NCBI GenBank assembly: GCA_034770075.1 | Contig: JAVJAP010000137.1 | Coordinates: 72,501 to 136,500 of the forward strand | Direction of reading: 5' to 3' | DNA from: Aralia elata | Lineage: Eukaryota; Streptophyta; Magnoliopsida; Apiales; Araliaceae | Length of the DNA: 64,000 nt | Part shown: positions 1 to 11,989 of the stretch, piece after piece | How the letters are laid out: each line of letters starts with the position of its first letter | Position numbering within the stretch: the first letter of the stretch is position 1 | The notes under the pieces: generated by a model | The model's input: only the letters and a program-made list of their open reading frames with translations | The model's database searches: none | Told to the model about the DNA's origin: nothing | Made by a program: the position numbers and the translations under genes

Positions 1-1325
1 TTTGTGTTTTTTGCCTCTATAAGTTTGAATATACTATTATTGAATTACATACTAGTTTTAATGGCACACGCGTTACGTATGTAATTAATTGTTAGGCTAT
101 CACAAATGAGTTAAAATCTCATATCAGATAAATAATAAAAAAGTGAATGATTAATATACATGAATGGACGCAAGACCTAATAGTTTAAACTTTTGAGACA
201 GTTCTAAACATGTATGTTAGTATTTTGCGTACACGTACACGACGCACGGACTCGTCAGATACTCTCAACAACAATTATTGTAAAGATATAAAAAGAGTTT
301 TATTAAATTTGGAGAAAAATAAATAAATTAAGGACAAAATTATAAAAATAAAAAAAATAAACTCAGGGCAAAAGTATAAAAGGAAATATATGATAAAATC
401 TCAAGAGAGCGGTTTTTCATCTTCTTTGTTAAAAATAGAGAGAATTTATGAAGAGAAAGCAGTGTCAATAATGCATGGGATTGTGCATGTAACTATCGTG
501 ATGATTAGTAGTATGGAGTAACAATTAACAAACCATCTATTCTTGTCTCGGGTCTCATGTGATCACGTTCCCTTATCATTAACACTTTGACCTAACAATT
601 CTTTGTTTTCCAAGGTTTTATATAAGGGTATTTTGGCTGTTGCTTAATTTGCAATCTTTATACCACCCAACTAACAATTGAACTGTGTTTTTTGTCTCTA
701 ATAATAGTTATTCTTTCTCGAGACTAGGAAATTTATTCATCCAATAGAGTTTTACATTTTTTATGTGTCCGATTAGAAGTATGAACCTATTAGTTTATAT
801 ATATTGTTGCATCTCAAGGATAATCTCAAAACCTGTTTTATAATTTATAAATATAAAATTGCGTCGAGTTACAATTGTGAAACATATTCATACATAAAAT
901 TAGATAGAATAATAAGAGAATTCTACTTATTATACATTTTTTAAAAAGGATTATCACTAATACGTAATTGACAATTAAAAAATTAACTAAATATTTATAA
1001 TATATATCATTTTTTAATTTATAATGACGTTCGTTTTTAATGCTACGGGTGGAGCTGTAACACTCTTATCCCACATCGTAACATGTGAGATACTTGGATG
1101 TGTATATAAGTACTCAAGTTGTTATCATTAATACCTTTATTCATGACCTTTTAAGTGAACTTATGGTGGTCTAAGATGACTCAAAAAAATATTATTGAGA
1201 CAAGCGTATTGAGCCTTATCATGATATGATTTGACCCAGGTTGTTAAATGTATAAATAAAATTATTTGCACTTAATTTTTAGATATTTTAACTTTTATAT
1301 CAAACACTCTTTTAAACCTATTGAT
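1..1325. other. AT-rich intergenic DNA, no gene seen
   Basis: No open frame of note and no recognisable family. It contains scattered stops and homopolymers only. Confidence 0.6.
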
Positions 1326-1326
1326 G

Positions 1327-1455
1327 ACTACTTGGTCCACTAGTATGATTTATTTCTATTAATATAGAGGTCGAGAGTTCAATTCTTGTCAATGGAAGGC
1401 AGGTCCAGTCCATTCCCCCTATGTTACAATAAATTATTGTAATAAATTAGGATAA
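1327..1455 (+). repeat. Possible tRNA-derived SINE remnant
   Basis: GAGAGTTCAATTC near 1372 resembles a pol III B box, preceded about 40 bases earlier by a weak A-box-like stretch (TTGGTCCACTAGTATG) and followed by an A-rich run near 1455. No target duplication was found, so the call is weak. Confidence 0.35.
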
Positions 1456-2128
1456 AAAAAACACTCCTTCAAATCTCAAAATTAATTTTAAATTGAATTC
1501 TTAATAAAATTATCAGTCGACGACTGAAGCCCCTGTAAACAGCAACCGTAAATATAATAGTTCTAAAGTAATGAAATTCTTTGTTGGGCAAGTTTCGACT
1601 CGTGCATAAAGCGTAACGATTTGAGCGCGTAAGACAATAACGATATGAGCATTGTCTATAAAACTATACAACGTTAAAAACTGTGTTAAGATTTTTTTGT
1701 ATAAATTTTATAAGGATCACAACAAAATATATTTTATTTATTTAGGGCACATCTGCTTACTTTCCCATCCATAATACATCATAGAAGGAAAGGAAGAAGT
1801 GTCAAACCTATACAGGGTCGGCACTCGCCAAATTGAAATCAAAACATAACAAAATAATTCATTATACATGGTAATTATAGCTGAAGCAAGAACTCTGCAA
1901 ACGATCTCCTAACAAAAAAGGTTGATTCTAAGTCACAAGATTTTCGAATAAACATTTATCGAATCCTAACAAATTATCATATACTTACACAAAGAGATAC
2001 GATAGCCAACGTAAAAAAAATGTAATAATAAGTAGTAATATATTCATCACAATTCATAACTTTAAATATAAATTATATAGAAACTATATTCTTAAAAACA
2101 CATGAGCAAGAAATAAAATTATAAATAG
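1456..2128. other. Intergenic, no gene seen
   Basis: AT-rich DNA without a supported ORF or recognised repeat. Confidence 0.5.
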
Positions 2129-2130
2129 TA

Positions 2131-2374
2131 CTCCCTCCGTCCCAAATTAATTGCTCAGTTTTGACTTTTTAAAGTCAAATTGACCATTTTTAAAACTAAT
2201 TTTTTTACTATTTTTGCTAAAATATAGGTGAAGAGATTATAACCAAAAGAAAGTAAATACAATTTATTACTAACCCTAATTTTTATAATTTTAGAAATAT
2301 ATTTATATATGTTTAATTATTAATTCTAAAAATAGTCAATTTAACTTAAAAAGTTAAAACTTGGACGGAGGGAG
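2131..2374. mobile_element. Stowaway MITE
   Basis: Inverted termini CTCCCTCCGTCCC and GGACGGAGGGAG, flanked on both sides by TA, the exact Stowaway signature. The interior is AT-rich and is related, in opposite orientation, to the elements at 13158-13415 and 31395-31660 (shared blocks such as AAATTAATTG and GGTTATAAT or its complement). Non-coding. Confidence 0.9.
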
Positions 2375-2485
2375 TATATCAATTATATGTATGAAAGAGC
2401 ACATGTGGGTTGTTTCATGCGCTAGCTCACCTTCCATTTTTTTTCCTTTATTTTTTTGGGATGTAAAATCTAATTCATTTGTTTA

Positions 2486-3039
2486 CAGGGCGGATCTAAG
2501 TGTGCGGACGGGGGGAGGGGGACAATGGACCTCATTAAATTTTCATGGGATCAAAAAGAAAGAAAGTAAAATTTTAGAGTATTTAATAAAATTTTTAACG
2601 TTTAAATTGAAAAATATTAAATTATTCAAAGTTCATATTTTATACTACCTTGATCACTACAATACTCTTTGTTTCTCCGTTTCTCGTCCAGCGGTTTGGC
2701 CTAATTCTTTCCACTAGTTCAACTTTAGAAAAAATTAGACATGTTGTAATTTTTTTATTATAATTTCACAATTTAGTAATTGCTTTGAGATTTTTTGTAA
2801 TTATTTGTGATTTTTTTTAATTACCTGTGAATTTTTCTGTAATTGTTTAATTTGTGAATTTTTATAACTAATAAAAATGAAACAATCATGCAATAATTTT
2901 TAAGTAATGAAGTATCAAAAAATATTATTATAAATAATATTTGGACATTATTTAATTTTGTGATTTATTTTACTATTTTTTTTGTAATTTTTTTTTCTCT
3001 TCTAGACTCTGATCTAAGAGGCTAGATCCGTGCCCCCTG
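2486..3039. mobile_element. hAT-type MITE with 8-bp target duplication
   Basis: Begins CAGGGCGGATCTA and ends TAGATCCGTGCCCCCTG, imperfect inverted termini. It is flanked by a perfect 8-bp direct duplication TTTGTTTA (2478-2485 and 3040-3047), the hallmark of hAT transposition. The interior of about 550 bp is T-rich and non-coding, so the element is non-autonomous. The 118-aa frame that spans its left end is chance. Confidence 0.85.
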
Positions 3040-3047
3040 TTTGTTTA

Positions 3048-3150
3048 TGCCAGCGATAAGAGCGACATAAAATGAACATTCCTCCCTCTAAGGTGGAATT
3101 AGAGGAGGGAAGGTTTGGCCATGGGAGATAAATAAGTGGCTGCCAGTCCC

Positions 3151-3194
<44 letters not shown>

Positions 3195-4470
3195 ATCATC
3201 ACTTGTATTAAAATTGACTTTGTAGCATCAAATATTCAAGTGGTAACTCAAAAGTTGGTAGAGCCCTCATGCAAATGGATAAATTTTTTTGTAATTTAGT
3301 CTCTTTTCGTCATTTATGAATCGTGAGTCCAAAACCCCATGTTATATTTCATATGCTCCTCTTATTTCTAAAGTGTTTGCATGCAATTTTGTCGGCACAA
3401 AGATACATTCACAAGCTACCATGTATACAACGGATGGCCCGACCCGACCCATATTCAAATAAAGGTTTCTATTTCAAGTATAAGAATATATGTTGGGTTA
3501 TTTTAACCCAGTCATAATGTTACCCAAAAAAAAACCCAGTCATAACAAGTTTTTAATACTCTTGACATTGGGATATGAAGTCTTTTTCAAAATCAATTCA
3601 TCCAACATATTTCAATTGAAACATTACACTATTATCATTCTTCAAAATAAAATAATTCTAAAAAAAATTGTTGTCAAGCTCTTGACCACCATAGAGACGT
3701 ACCCGTCAGTTGGCTAAAGAATTCAATTACTTTAACAGAACAAAATAATTGGTCACTTTTGTAGAATACGAGCTAGTATAAGTACAACATTATATACGTA
3801 AGTCTTACACTTTATGAATAAGAATAAAAATCTCATAATATAGGAAAAAAATAAGTCTCACATCAAATAAAAAGTACATAATAAGAATTAAATCCGCAAC
3901 CTAATGCTTACAAGACTTAAACATATATGAATAATTATCATTTCAAACATTTGATACACATATGACACCTAGCTCAAATAAAAGTTATAAGCGGTCCATT
4001 TCAAAGGTTTTGATTGGTTTTGCATCTACTTGAAAATGGACAAATTAAGGACAATTGATTAATCAACTCAATTATTGAAGCTGCATGATTATGAAATTCA
4101 ACCAATCTAATCTATTAGTTCAAAATATAATCCAAATCAATAATTTATAATTTAGAGGTGACAATTATTTTACGTGCGTATTGTTCATTTTAGGAATAAA
4201 TATAAGATGAATATGATTACACACACTGTATAAAACTGTCAATAAAGGATTTGTAACTTACCAAGAATGTTAGTAGTAATTAACATGAACTGTTTATCCA
4301 CCAAACAGGATAGTAGATTAAATTCTGAAACCGAGACACCAACTTTGTTGTTTTGTCGCTGTGTGTAAGTGATAGAAAGTCATTTATTGGTTAACTAATT
4401 AAGTGCGCTGTTTAAAAATAGAAAGGTTGAAGGGACATTATAGACATGGCTCTCACTCTTAAAAATTGAA
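3048..4470. other. Intergenic with a TA microsatellite
   Basis: A (TA)n run lies at about 3154-3191. No gene is supported: the frames at 3014-3202, 3323-3517 and 3490-3717 are short, with repeat-encoded or unrecognised products. Confidence 0.55.
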
Positions 4471-4471
4471 A

Positions 4472-4512
4472 ACCCCCCCCCCCCACCCCCCCACCCCACC
4501 CCACACACACAA
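4472..4512 (+). repeat. C-rich tract
   Basis: Runs of C broken by single A (13, 8, 4 and 4 C) and followed by CA repeats. The minus strand therefore has G-runs able in principle to form a G-quadruplex. Confidence 0.8.
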
Positions 4513-4776
4513 GAAATTAGAGTGTGTATCTTAAACACATAAACTTGTGTGTGTCATGCATTTAATACGATGATTTTGATTAATAAAATGGTAAAATATC
4601 AAAAAAATCATTAACGAAAATAATAAAGTGTTAAAACTGTCATTAATAAAAACTCTTAAAATAAACCGCATTGAGTCGGTTGATTTTTGCCTCTTACGTT
4701 GGCTAAACGGTGTAATTTTGTGTGTGGCTAATATATTATATATGTATATTGGTTCGTTAACGAACTGACTATCGTT

Positions 4777-4778
<2 letters not shown>

Positions 4779-4824
<46 letters not shown>
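4779..4824. repeat. TA microsatellite, left flank of hairpin
   Basis: Uninterrupted AT dinucleotides abutting the hairpin element. A shorter run lies on its other side at 4992-5010. Confidence 0.9.
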
Positions 4825-4828
<4 letters not shown>

Positions 4829-4836
4829 CTGTTTAC

Positions 4837-4972
4837 ATGCGGACCACCCGCATGCGGGTTTGTCACGTGACGCATGTGGGTTGGTCTCGGTCAACAAGTC
4901 AAACACGTATGACTTGTTGACCGACCAACCCATATGCGCCACGTGGCAAACCCGCATGCGGGTGGTCCGCAT
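4837..4972. mobile_element. 136-bp palindrome flanked by TA repeats (Micron-like foldback) with two G-boxes
   Basis: Left arm starts ATGCGGACCACCCGCATGCG; the right arm is its inverse with only a few mismatches over about 64 bases, meeting near 4904. Inside are the self-complementary words CCCGCATGCGGG (twice) and CACGTG (twice, the plant G-box). TA microsatellites border both sides, as in the Micron MITEs of rice. No coding capacity. It lies about 740 bp upstream of the pectin acetylesterase start codon. Confidence 0.8.
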
Positions 4973-5010
4973 CTGAAAGTTTCTGTATGTGTATATATAT
5001 ATATATATAT

Positions 5011-5709
5011 TTCATAAATCCTATTAATATCATAATGAACCCTAATTGGATCAAATTATTGCAAATGCTCAAATGTCAATTACTTCCCTCATGCGGTACT
5101 TCATGGTTGCTAGAAATAACTTGCCCCATGTAAATACTACTAACAAACACCTTCTTTCAGCTGTATCCCACCAAATTACACCAATAAAATCCATAAAAGT
5201 AGAGCGTACCAAATGGGGTCACATGCAATATAAACCAGTCCATAATCCATACCTTTCAATTAATCATCTTCAACCTATTCAACGGTGATAGATCCCCCTG
5301 TCTTTTAAATCATCAGAGTCCCCTGTAACTTTTGCTTTTCTCCATTTTACTTTCGAAATATTCGAAACTTATGTATCAGTAGTATTATTACAGCCAATTA
5401 TATGTAAAAAAATCTTGAAAATGCCCGGCAAAAACACTGTGACCTCATTGCTTTCCCTCGCCCCTCCTTTTCTTTCTCTCTCTAAATCTCAATTTTTACA
5501 CTATTTCCGTGTAAACCCAGATTCACATTTCTGTCTTTTTTGTGGCATATTTAGTTATATAGTTGCATCTTTCCGTATTTAGCTCATGTTCTAAGGGAAA
5601 GGCATTTAGCTTCTAATATATTGTGTATATAGAAATAATTACATACATACACTATACATATAAAGATTTGGTTTCCGGGTATTGAAGAGGAAGGAGGGAT
5701 TGGAGTGAA
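5011..5709 (+). promoter_or_regulatory. Upstream region of the pectin acetylesterase gene
   Basis: Proximal promoter and 5' UTR inferred only from position. It has pyrimidine-rich stretches (5450-5490) and an AT-rich stretch with TATA-like words around 5625-5665. No transcription start can be fixed from sequence. The open frame at 5046-5288 has no recognisable similarity and is not called a gene. The G-box hairpin at 4837-4972 lies just upstream. Confidence 0.4.
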
Positions 5710-8700
5710 ATGATGAAGATTTTGGGTTTGTGGGGTTTAATTGTAATTGGGTTTGTGGGGTTCTGTAATGGTTATGAGTATGATGAGTATCTCAATGGAA
5801 CAGAGGTTAGATTTCAAGATTCTGTTTATGGAGTCTCTGCTGCTGCCAGTAATCCTCTTGTAGTGGGTCTTACAATTATTCAAGGAGCTGGTGCTCAAGG
5901 GGCTGGTATAGTTTCTCTCTCTTATTTAAACATAGATTCTTTTTAATTACTGAAAAAGAAATTTTTTTAATATTTTTTTTATTGTGAATTTTGATTGATT
6001 ACATGTGCATTGTAATGGGTTCTTTTGATTTTCTTCGATTTATGCTTTCTGATATATTAGTTCTCAGTGTTGTTGGGACGGTCATTTCTAAATTTGCTAC
6101 TGGGATGTGGTTTTTTGAGTTTCTGAGTGTTTTTCTGAAGTTGATTAATTGGGTATTTTCTTTGTTTTTAGTTTTTAAATTTTTCTTGATTTATTGTTCT
6201 AATTGAGAGTCATTTGTGTAGTTGCATGCTATTAATCACATATATTCTTAATCATGGCCTTCTATAGTGTTGATTTTGATTAGTACAGTAAATTTGATTG
6301 ATTTACCCATTCACAGATGTCGTTTTCAATATATGATAATGTGTCTTTGCACTCTCTTGTTAATTGTGTCTCTTTCTCATTACTCATTCTTAGAGTTAGC
6401 TTTATTACTACAATTTCATATTACTAGAACTTAAATTTTATAGATCCTTTATAATCTTCAACAATTTTGTTCGTCTAAAATACCTATAGAAATAGTCTAA
6501 TTTACTTGTTTTTGGTAGTTGGAAACTTTTCTTAATATCTATTGTAATATATCTCGATGTGTGTTCACTTTTACAGTATGTTTGGATGGAACATTACCCG
6601 GTTATCATTTGCATCGTGGGTATGGTTCAGGAGCAAACAGTTGGCTCATTCAATTAGAGGTTTGTGACATCTCTATCAATAATGACATATAAACTCTTAA
6701 TATACAGCTCCTGTCATGCTGTATTATTATGCTTGCAAAATTCAAGATGTACACGATTGCCTACATCAGCTCATTTGGTGTCTGTGCTATCCAACTTGCT
6801 ATAATAACCATAAATGCAACAGATTTATACATTCAATGTACATGAATTCAAATGTCTCTAAATAAGCACAAATCTGTTTTTTTTCTTCCTGTTTTTTCAA
6901 TCAATATTTTAAGCTAATAATCTAATATATGCTGGATGATAGTTAATAAGGAAAATAATAAAAGTATATTTCTCTGCTAGATGAGCCCTTCGTCCCATTT
7001 TACATGTCCTATTTTTGGTTTTGTGATATTCTAATATGTTTGTTACTTTAAAAAATCAATGCAAGGCTATATTACCCTTCTACAAACTAGAGAATGAAAC
7101 TTGCGAGCCCCCATCATGTCTTACACCTATGGAAAGGATATTTATAGAATATGTTGGTCAAATTTACTTTTTCTTAAACTATGTGACAATTTGACTTTGA
7201 CTCAAAAAATTGGACAGAGGGAGTACGACAACAGTCTTATTAGGAGATTCTCAAACAATTGGAATTCTTTTGCACATCATATAATTTTAAAACGTTGTTT
7301 TCAAGATTCCCACCTTTTATCTTGTTCAATTGCTAGAGATGAGTACTATATGAATGACATTCATATACTAATCTAATAAAAGAGTGTTCCATTTTTTGGG
7401 TGGTTGTGATAATATCATTTGAATTTTGTAGGTTTACATTTACTGGCTAGCAGATTCATCCACAGAAATTTCAATTGTAATATTGTTGGTCTTGAATGAT
7501 AACCTGACTTTGTGTGAAATCTTGCGACAGGGAGGAGGATGGTGTAACACCGTTAGATCTTGTGTTTATCGAAAGAAGACACGACGTGGATCATTAAACT
7601 ATATGGAAAAACAATTAGTATTTTCAGGAATACTAAGCAATAAGGCTGAAGAAAATCCTGGTTTGCTATCAGAATGACATATCTCTAAGTGAACACAATT
7701 ACTTTAATTTGCCATCTTTTGATGTTACTGGATTTTTATTTCATGGATGTGTTTCCCTGTGCAGATTTTTTCAACTGGAATAGAGTAAAGCTTCGTTACT
7801 GTGATGGCGCCTCTTTTGCAGGAGACAGTGAAAATAAGGTTTGTGGTAATATGTGGAAGCTTTATCTTTCTCTGTTTAATTGATTTTCTGCAAGGAAAAT
7901 TGTGCTCTTATAAGTTACAACCATCATCAGTCCCCATTGCAAGGCGTGGATTTTATTTTGTTTCTTCTACTATTCTGTAGCAAAATGGGCACAATGGTAT
8001 GACATCAAGTAGAATGTCTAAATATCACGAACTTTACAGTGTCTATTTACTTACATGTCCTGTAACTCAGACAATTGGCTGAGTGGGGAAATAATGTAAC
8101 TCAAGTTTCATGGTCTTTCAAGGATCATTTGGGATAATCTCTGGCTCCATCAATATGATTTAGATTCAGATAAATATGGGAGATTTTAATTTTTAGTAAC
8201 CGCTGTTTATATGGTTGGGGCACACTGATAATGAGTTCTTTGACATGCCAATCTCATAATCGTATCTGGTAAATGTTACAAGTATGGTGGTTATAAATGT
8301 GGTAAACGGTAAACCTAAATAATACAATTTACTTTAGGAGACTGTAGCTTGTTTATGGGCTTTCTGCCATAATGGCAAATATTAGTACCATTCAGTCTGT
8401 AACTCTAGCACCTCATAATGTTGAACATTAGCTCACCAATAGCTTTATGGTGGTAGACCAGGGAACTGTGCCTGCCAGTTTAGGCCTGTAGTCGTGTTCC
8501 TTTATCAACTTAGCCTTTCTCCAGCTAAAGGCTTGAGTACAAGTTACTCCCCAATCCCAATCTTGTGCATAATAAACCAAATAGATCCTGACATTTATAA
8601 AGGGAGTTGATATTTCTGCAACCAAAGATATAGTTCCACAAGTTTCCTCTCACATGCATGGTAAATGGGCCCCACACTCATGTGAGATGAATCTTGTGGA

Positions 8701-11700
8701 AATATCAAATTTTACTTGTGGATATACCAATTTCCCTGCTAAATTGCTTGAACTATATGACCTTGAACTTTCTTGACACTTGGGAAAAAACTTCAACAAA
8801 GTAAACTTCTATGTTATCAAAGAAAGAGTATACGTCTATCCACAAATTCGGTCACAGATTATTGCAAGTGATATGCTTTGATGAGTTTGAATTTCTATCA
8901 ATGGCATTAAACAATGTGGTTGTCCTAATGTTGGCATGCAACCTACATAAAAATGCAGCCGATAGGTATGCAGTGAATAATGGTCAGGATGCTTATGCAT
9001 GACTATTTCATACCAGGCATGCCGTTTTTCATGTTGTCAATAGTTGGGAATTTGTTAGGTGTTTCTTTCATCTAACTTTTACCATCATAAGTTATGCTGA
9101 TTATCTTCAACTTGTGTTCTTCACGGATAAGTATCTCTGCTGAAATCATGCTGCTTTTGGACAACAAATTGGGGACTTGTCACTAGAGATCTTTCATTTT
9201 TCTAATTCTACATATATTTATTCCACCTAACTTTTAGAGGTCACATCTCAGATTAGTATTATGTTTACTTGGTTAAAATAAACTTAACTAGCCATTGCCC
9301 TAAGTAATCACCAGATTCACCATATGTCTGATCAATGCTTCCTGTAAATCATATGTTCTAAAATGATCTGGTTTTTCTTTAGGCTGCTGGACTACAATTT
9401 AGAGGTCAACGCATATGGTGGGCTGCTATGCAAGATTTAAAGGCAAAGGGAATGCGTTATGCCAACCAGGTTTTGTTATCATTATTATTTATATTCTTTC
9501 CTTTTTTTACAAGTTATTCTTTATGAAATAACATAAATCATATTTCAGGCGCTTCTGTCTGGATGCTCTGCTGGGGGCCTAGCTTCTATCTTAAAATGTG
9601 ATGAGTTCCGGGGTTTATTTTCAAGTCGTACTAAAGTGAAGTGCCTTAGTGATGGTGGATTATTCTTGGATGCGTAATTACCAAATCTTTGAAGCTTTAA
9701 TTTATGTTTGTTGACAGTACTTGGTATGCTCCTCAATTAGTTGTTTTCACTTGATGATTTTATGCAACTCTATGATAATGTAGTATTGATGTTGCTGGTG
9801 GCCGCACTCTTAGAAATATGTTTGGAGGCGTTGTTAACTTGCAGGTACTTACCATTCTGAAACTTTTTCCATAATTGAAACTGATATAAAAGTCTTACGC
9901 TACTGCATGTATGCTAAATATCATGTCTTGGAAGTACGCTATATTAATTTTAGAGAAAATGATTTGTATTTAATAAGATTTAATCTAATTGAAAAAGTAT
10001 TCTTTCACAAAATTTCGTCAAACATACTAGAACTACTAGCGGCTTATATGCTGTCACCAACTTAAAGCCAAGGACTGCCATAAAACAAAGTTCATGTCTT
10101 CAAATCAAAAGTTACTCCTAATTTTGCAATTACTTTTCAGTGTCATTCAATAGTTTGGATGAATGCACATTTAAAATTTTGACCAAGGTAGTTTTTTATT
10201 TTTATTTTTATTTTTTAATATGTGAAACACATGACACCGTGGGTCTAGTTCCTTTAAGTGTGCAAAAATCAAATATCAGTTTAAACAATTTAGCGATCAC
10301 TTGTTGGGTATCTCAGACAACTCAGTTCAGTAGGTTGTAAGTTGTTGTCTAGGGGTTATTTCCACCATGATAACCAAAAAGATCAGATGTAGCATCCAAC
10401 AAGCGATAAATCTTTTTAGGAGGAAAGGAGGGGGAGAAAGAAAGACTACCTCTAGACAATCTATTTTCTATTTTGACTTGAATAATGCTGGTAAGTAAAG
10501 AAGTTTATGGATGACGTATGACTTGAGCTATTCACAATTCCTTGGTCTTTCTTCTTGTTGTGTAACTGTTAGGTTCTGGATTCTTAATATTCCATCTTTA
10601 ACCCTGGATTTAGACTTGCTACTGAAATTAGTGTAATTTTTTTTAACAGGGGGTGCAAAAGAACCTGCCACCTACTTGCACTAACCACCTTGACTCAACT
10701 TCGGTGAGCCTTTTCTCTCGTTGTTATCTCAGTAAATTCATGATTTGAATAGATAAGAACGACGAACGTCTCATGGGTTGCAAACTAAACTTTTACTTTG
10801 TGCATCTTTTATCTTCCAGTGCTTCTTCCCCGAGAATTTGATTGCCAGCATAAAAACCCCTCTGTTTCTTCTCAATGCAGCCTATGATTCATGGCAGGTA
10901 TAATCTCGGTTCTGTTAATTGCTGCACTTACTCTCGAGATAAACTTAGTTTTTATGGCTGAAAATGGTTCGCAGTATGATATTTTAAATCTCTTTCCTAC
11001 ACATTTACATTCAGGTCACGGCCAGCTTAGCTCCTGGCTCAGCTGATCCTCATGGCTATTGGAGCAAATGCAAAATGAATAATGCACAATGTTCAGCGTC
11101 ACAAATCAAATTTCTGCAGAGTGAGTTCCATGAATCAGAATTTGCATTCGACTATGTACTTATAGGCTTCAAATCAAAACATAGTATGGTAACCTTTTTA
11201 TTTCAATAACATATTCTGCTGATTTTTTTTGAGCAGGATTCAGAGATCATATGGTAAATGTGGTACAACGCTTCTCAAGGTCTCCAAAGAATGGGTTATT
11301 CTTAAATTCATGTTTTGCTCATTGCCAATCTGAGAGGCAGGATACATGGTTTTCAGACAATCCTCCCCTTATCGGCAACAAGGTACACCAATGTCTTCCT
11401 TTTTTCTTTCGACATCCATATAATCAAAAGGCTCGACATATCCCTTGTTCCAATCAACAATTTCATGTAGCTTCTTGCAACATTAAACATAGCTCCTCAA
11501 TCGTCAAATACTAATACGAGTCCTTTAGATTTTTACATAATGCTCCATTAGTTCCACCAAAAGAGTACCATTTAATATTTATAATTAAGATTTATAAACT
11601 TTTTGGATATATTTCTGTTTCATGTTTACCCTGAATTCATCGAGTGTCATTATAACAAAATTGTGATGGTAAACTCGAGACCATTGTGTCATTTTATGCT

Positions 11701-11861
11701 ACAACCAAGAAAAATGAGAATTTATCTCATATTAAAATTCTCATGATGTGCAGGGGATCGCACTAGCAGTTGGAGATTGGTATTTTGATCGAGCTGGCTG
11801 CAAGGCTATTGATTGTGCATACCCTTGTGACAAAACTTGCCACAACCTGGTGTTTAGATGA
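5710..11861 (+). CDS. PAE: Pectin acetylesterase, 12 exons, complete
   Basis: Carbohydrate esterase family 13 enzyme that removes acetyl groups from pectin in the cell wall. I assembled exons from GT..AG junctions and frame: 5710-5905, 6577-6659, 7531-7660, 7765-7838, 9383-9469, 9549-9673, 9784-9844, 10650-10703, 10820-10897, 11015-11120, 11237-11382, 11754-11861, giving about 415 aa, normal for the family. Residues 1-21 are a hydrophobic signal peptide (MMKILGLWGLIVIGFVGFCNG), so the product is probably secreted. Family landmarks in order: VCLDG, LEGGGWC, FFNWNRVKLRYCDGASF, GCSAGG with the nucleophile Ser near 197, NAAYDSW with Asp near 293, CFAHCQ with His near 360, and a Cys-rich tail. Two ATGs (5710, 5713) are in frame; either could be the start. 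No broken exon was seen. Introns carry two MITEs. Family assignment is firm; which paralogue is unknown. Confidence 0.95.
6985..7223. mobile_element. Stowaway-like MITE in intron 2 of pectin acetylesterase
   Basis: The left end CCCTTCGTCCCATTTTACAT and the right end GGACAGAGGGAG followed by TA are the degenerate inverted termini of plant Stowaway (Tc1/mariner) MITEs. The right target TA is kept, the left one is mutated. The short interior is AT-rich and non-coding. It is about 300 bases from the downstream acceptor of exon 3. Confidence 0.7.
8601..8737. mobile_element. Foldback MITE in intron 4 of pectin acetylesterase
   Basis: A near-complete imperfect palindrome centred on GGGCCC near 8669. 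The arms begin AGGGAGTTGATATTTC on the left and, read as reverse complement from the right, AGGGAAATTGGTATATCC. CCACAAG and CTCACATG occur in both arms. The size and structure fit a small MITE, but no target duplication is clear, so the superfamily is unassigned. Confidence 0.65.
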
Positions 11862-11977
11862 GCTGCTGGCTATTATTTTTGTCTTTTCAATTATTCTATT
11901 TTCTCATTCATATGTTCGTGTGAGTTAGTAATTTATTTATTTCCCAATTTATAGAAAACTCTTATCATTGCGAAAAC

Positions 11978-11983
11978 AATAAA
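11978..11983 (+). terminator. Candidate poly(A) signal AATAAA of pectin acetylesterase
   Basis: AATAAA lies 117 bases after the stop codon, a plausible distance for a plant 3' UTR. Position and motif only. Confidence 0.4.
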
Positions 11984-11989
11984 ACAGCA

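Noticed and set aside
2361..2717. 118-aa plus frame
   Set aside because: Begins in the end of a Stowaway MITE and runs into a hAT MITE; composition is non-coding.
3014..3202. Frames rich in Ile-Tyr (also 4531-4972, 38592-38961, 60632-60864)
   Set aside because: Products of TA microsatellites, not genes.
5046..5288. 80-aa frame upstream of pectin acetylesterase
   Set aside because: No family features; lies in the promoter region.
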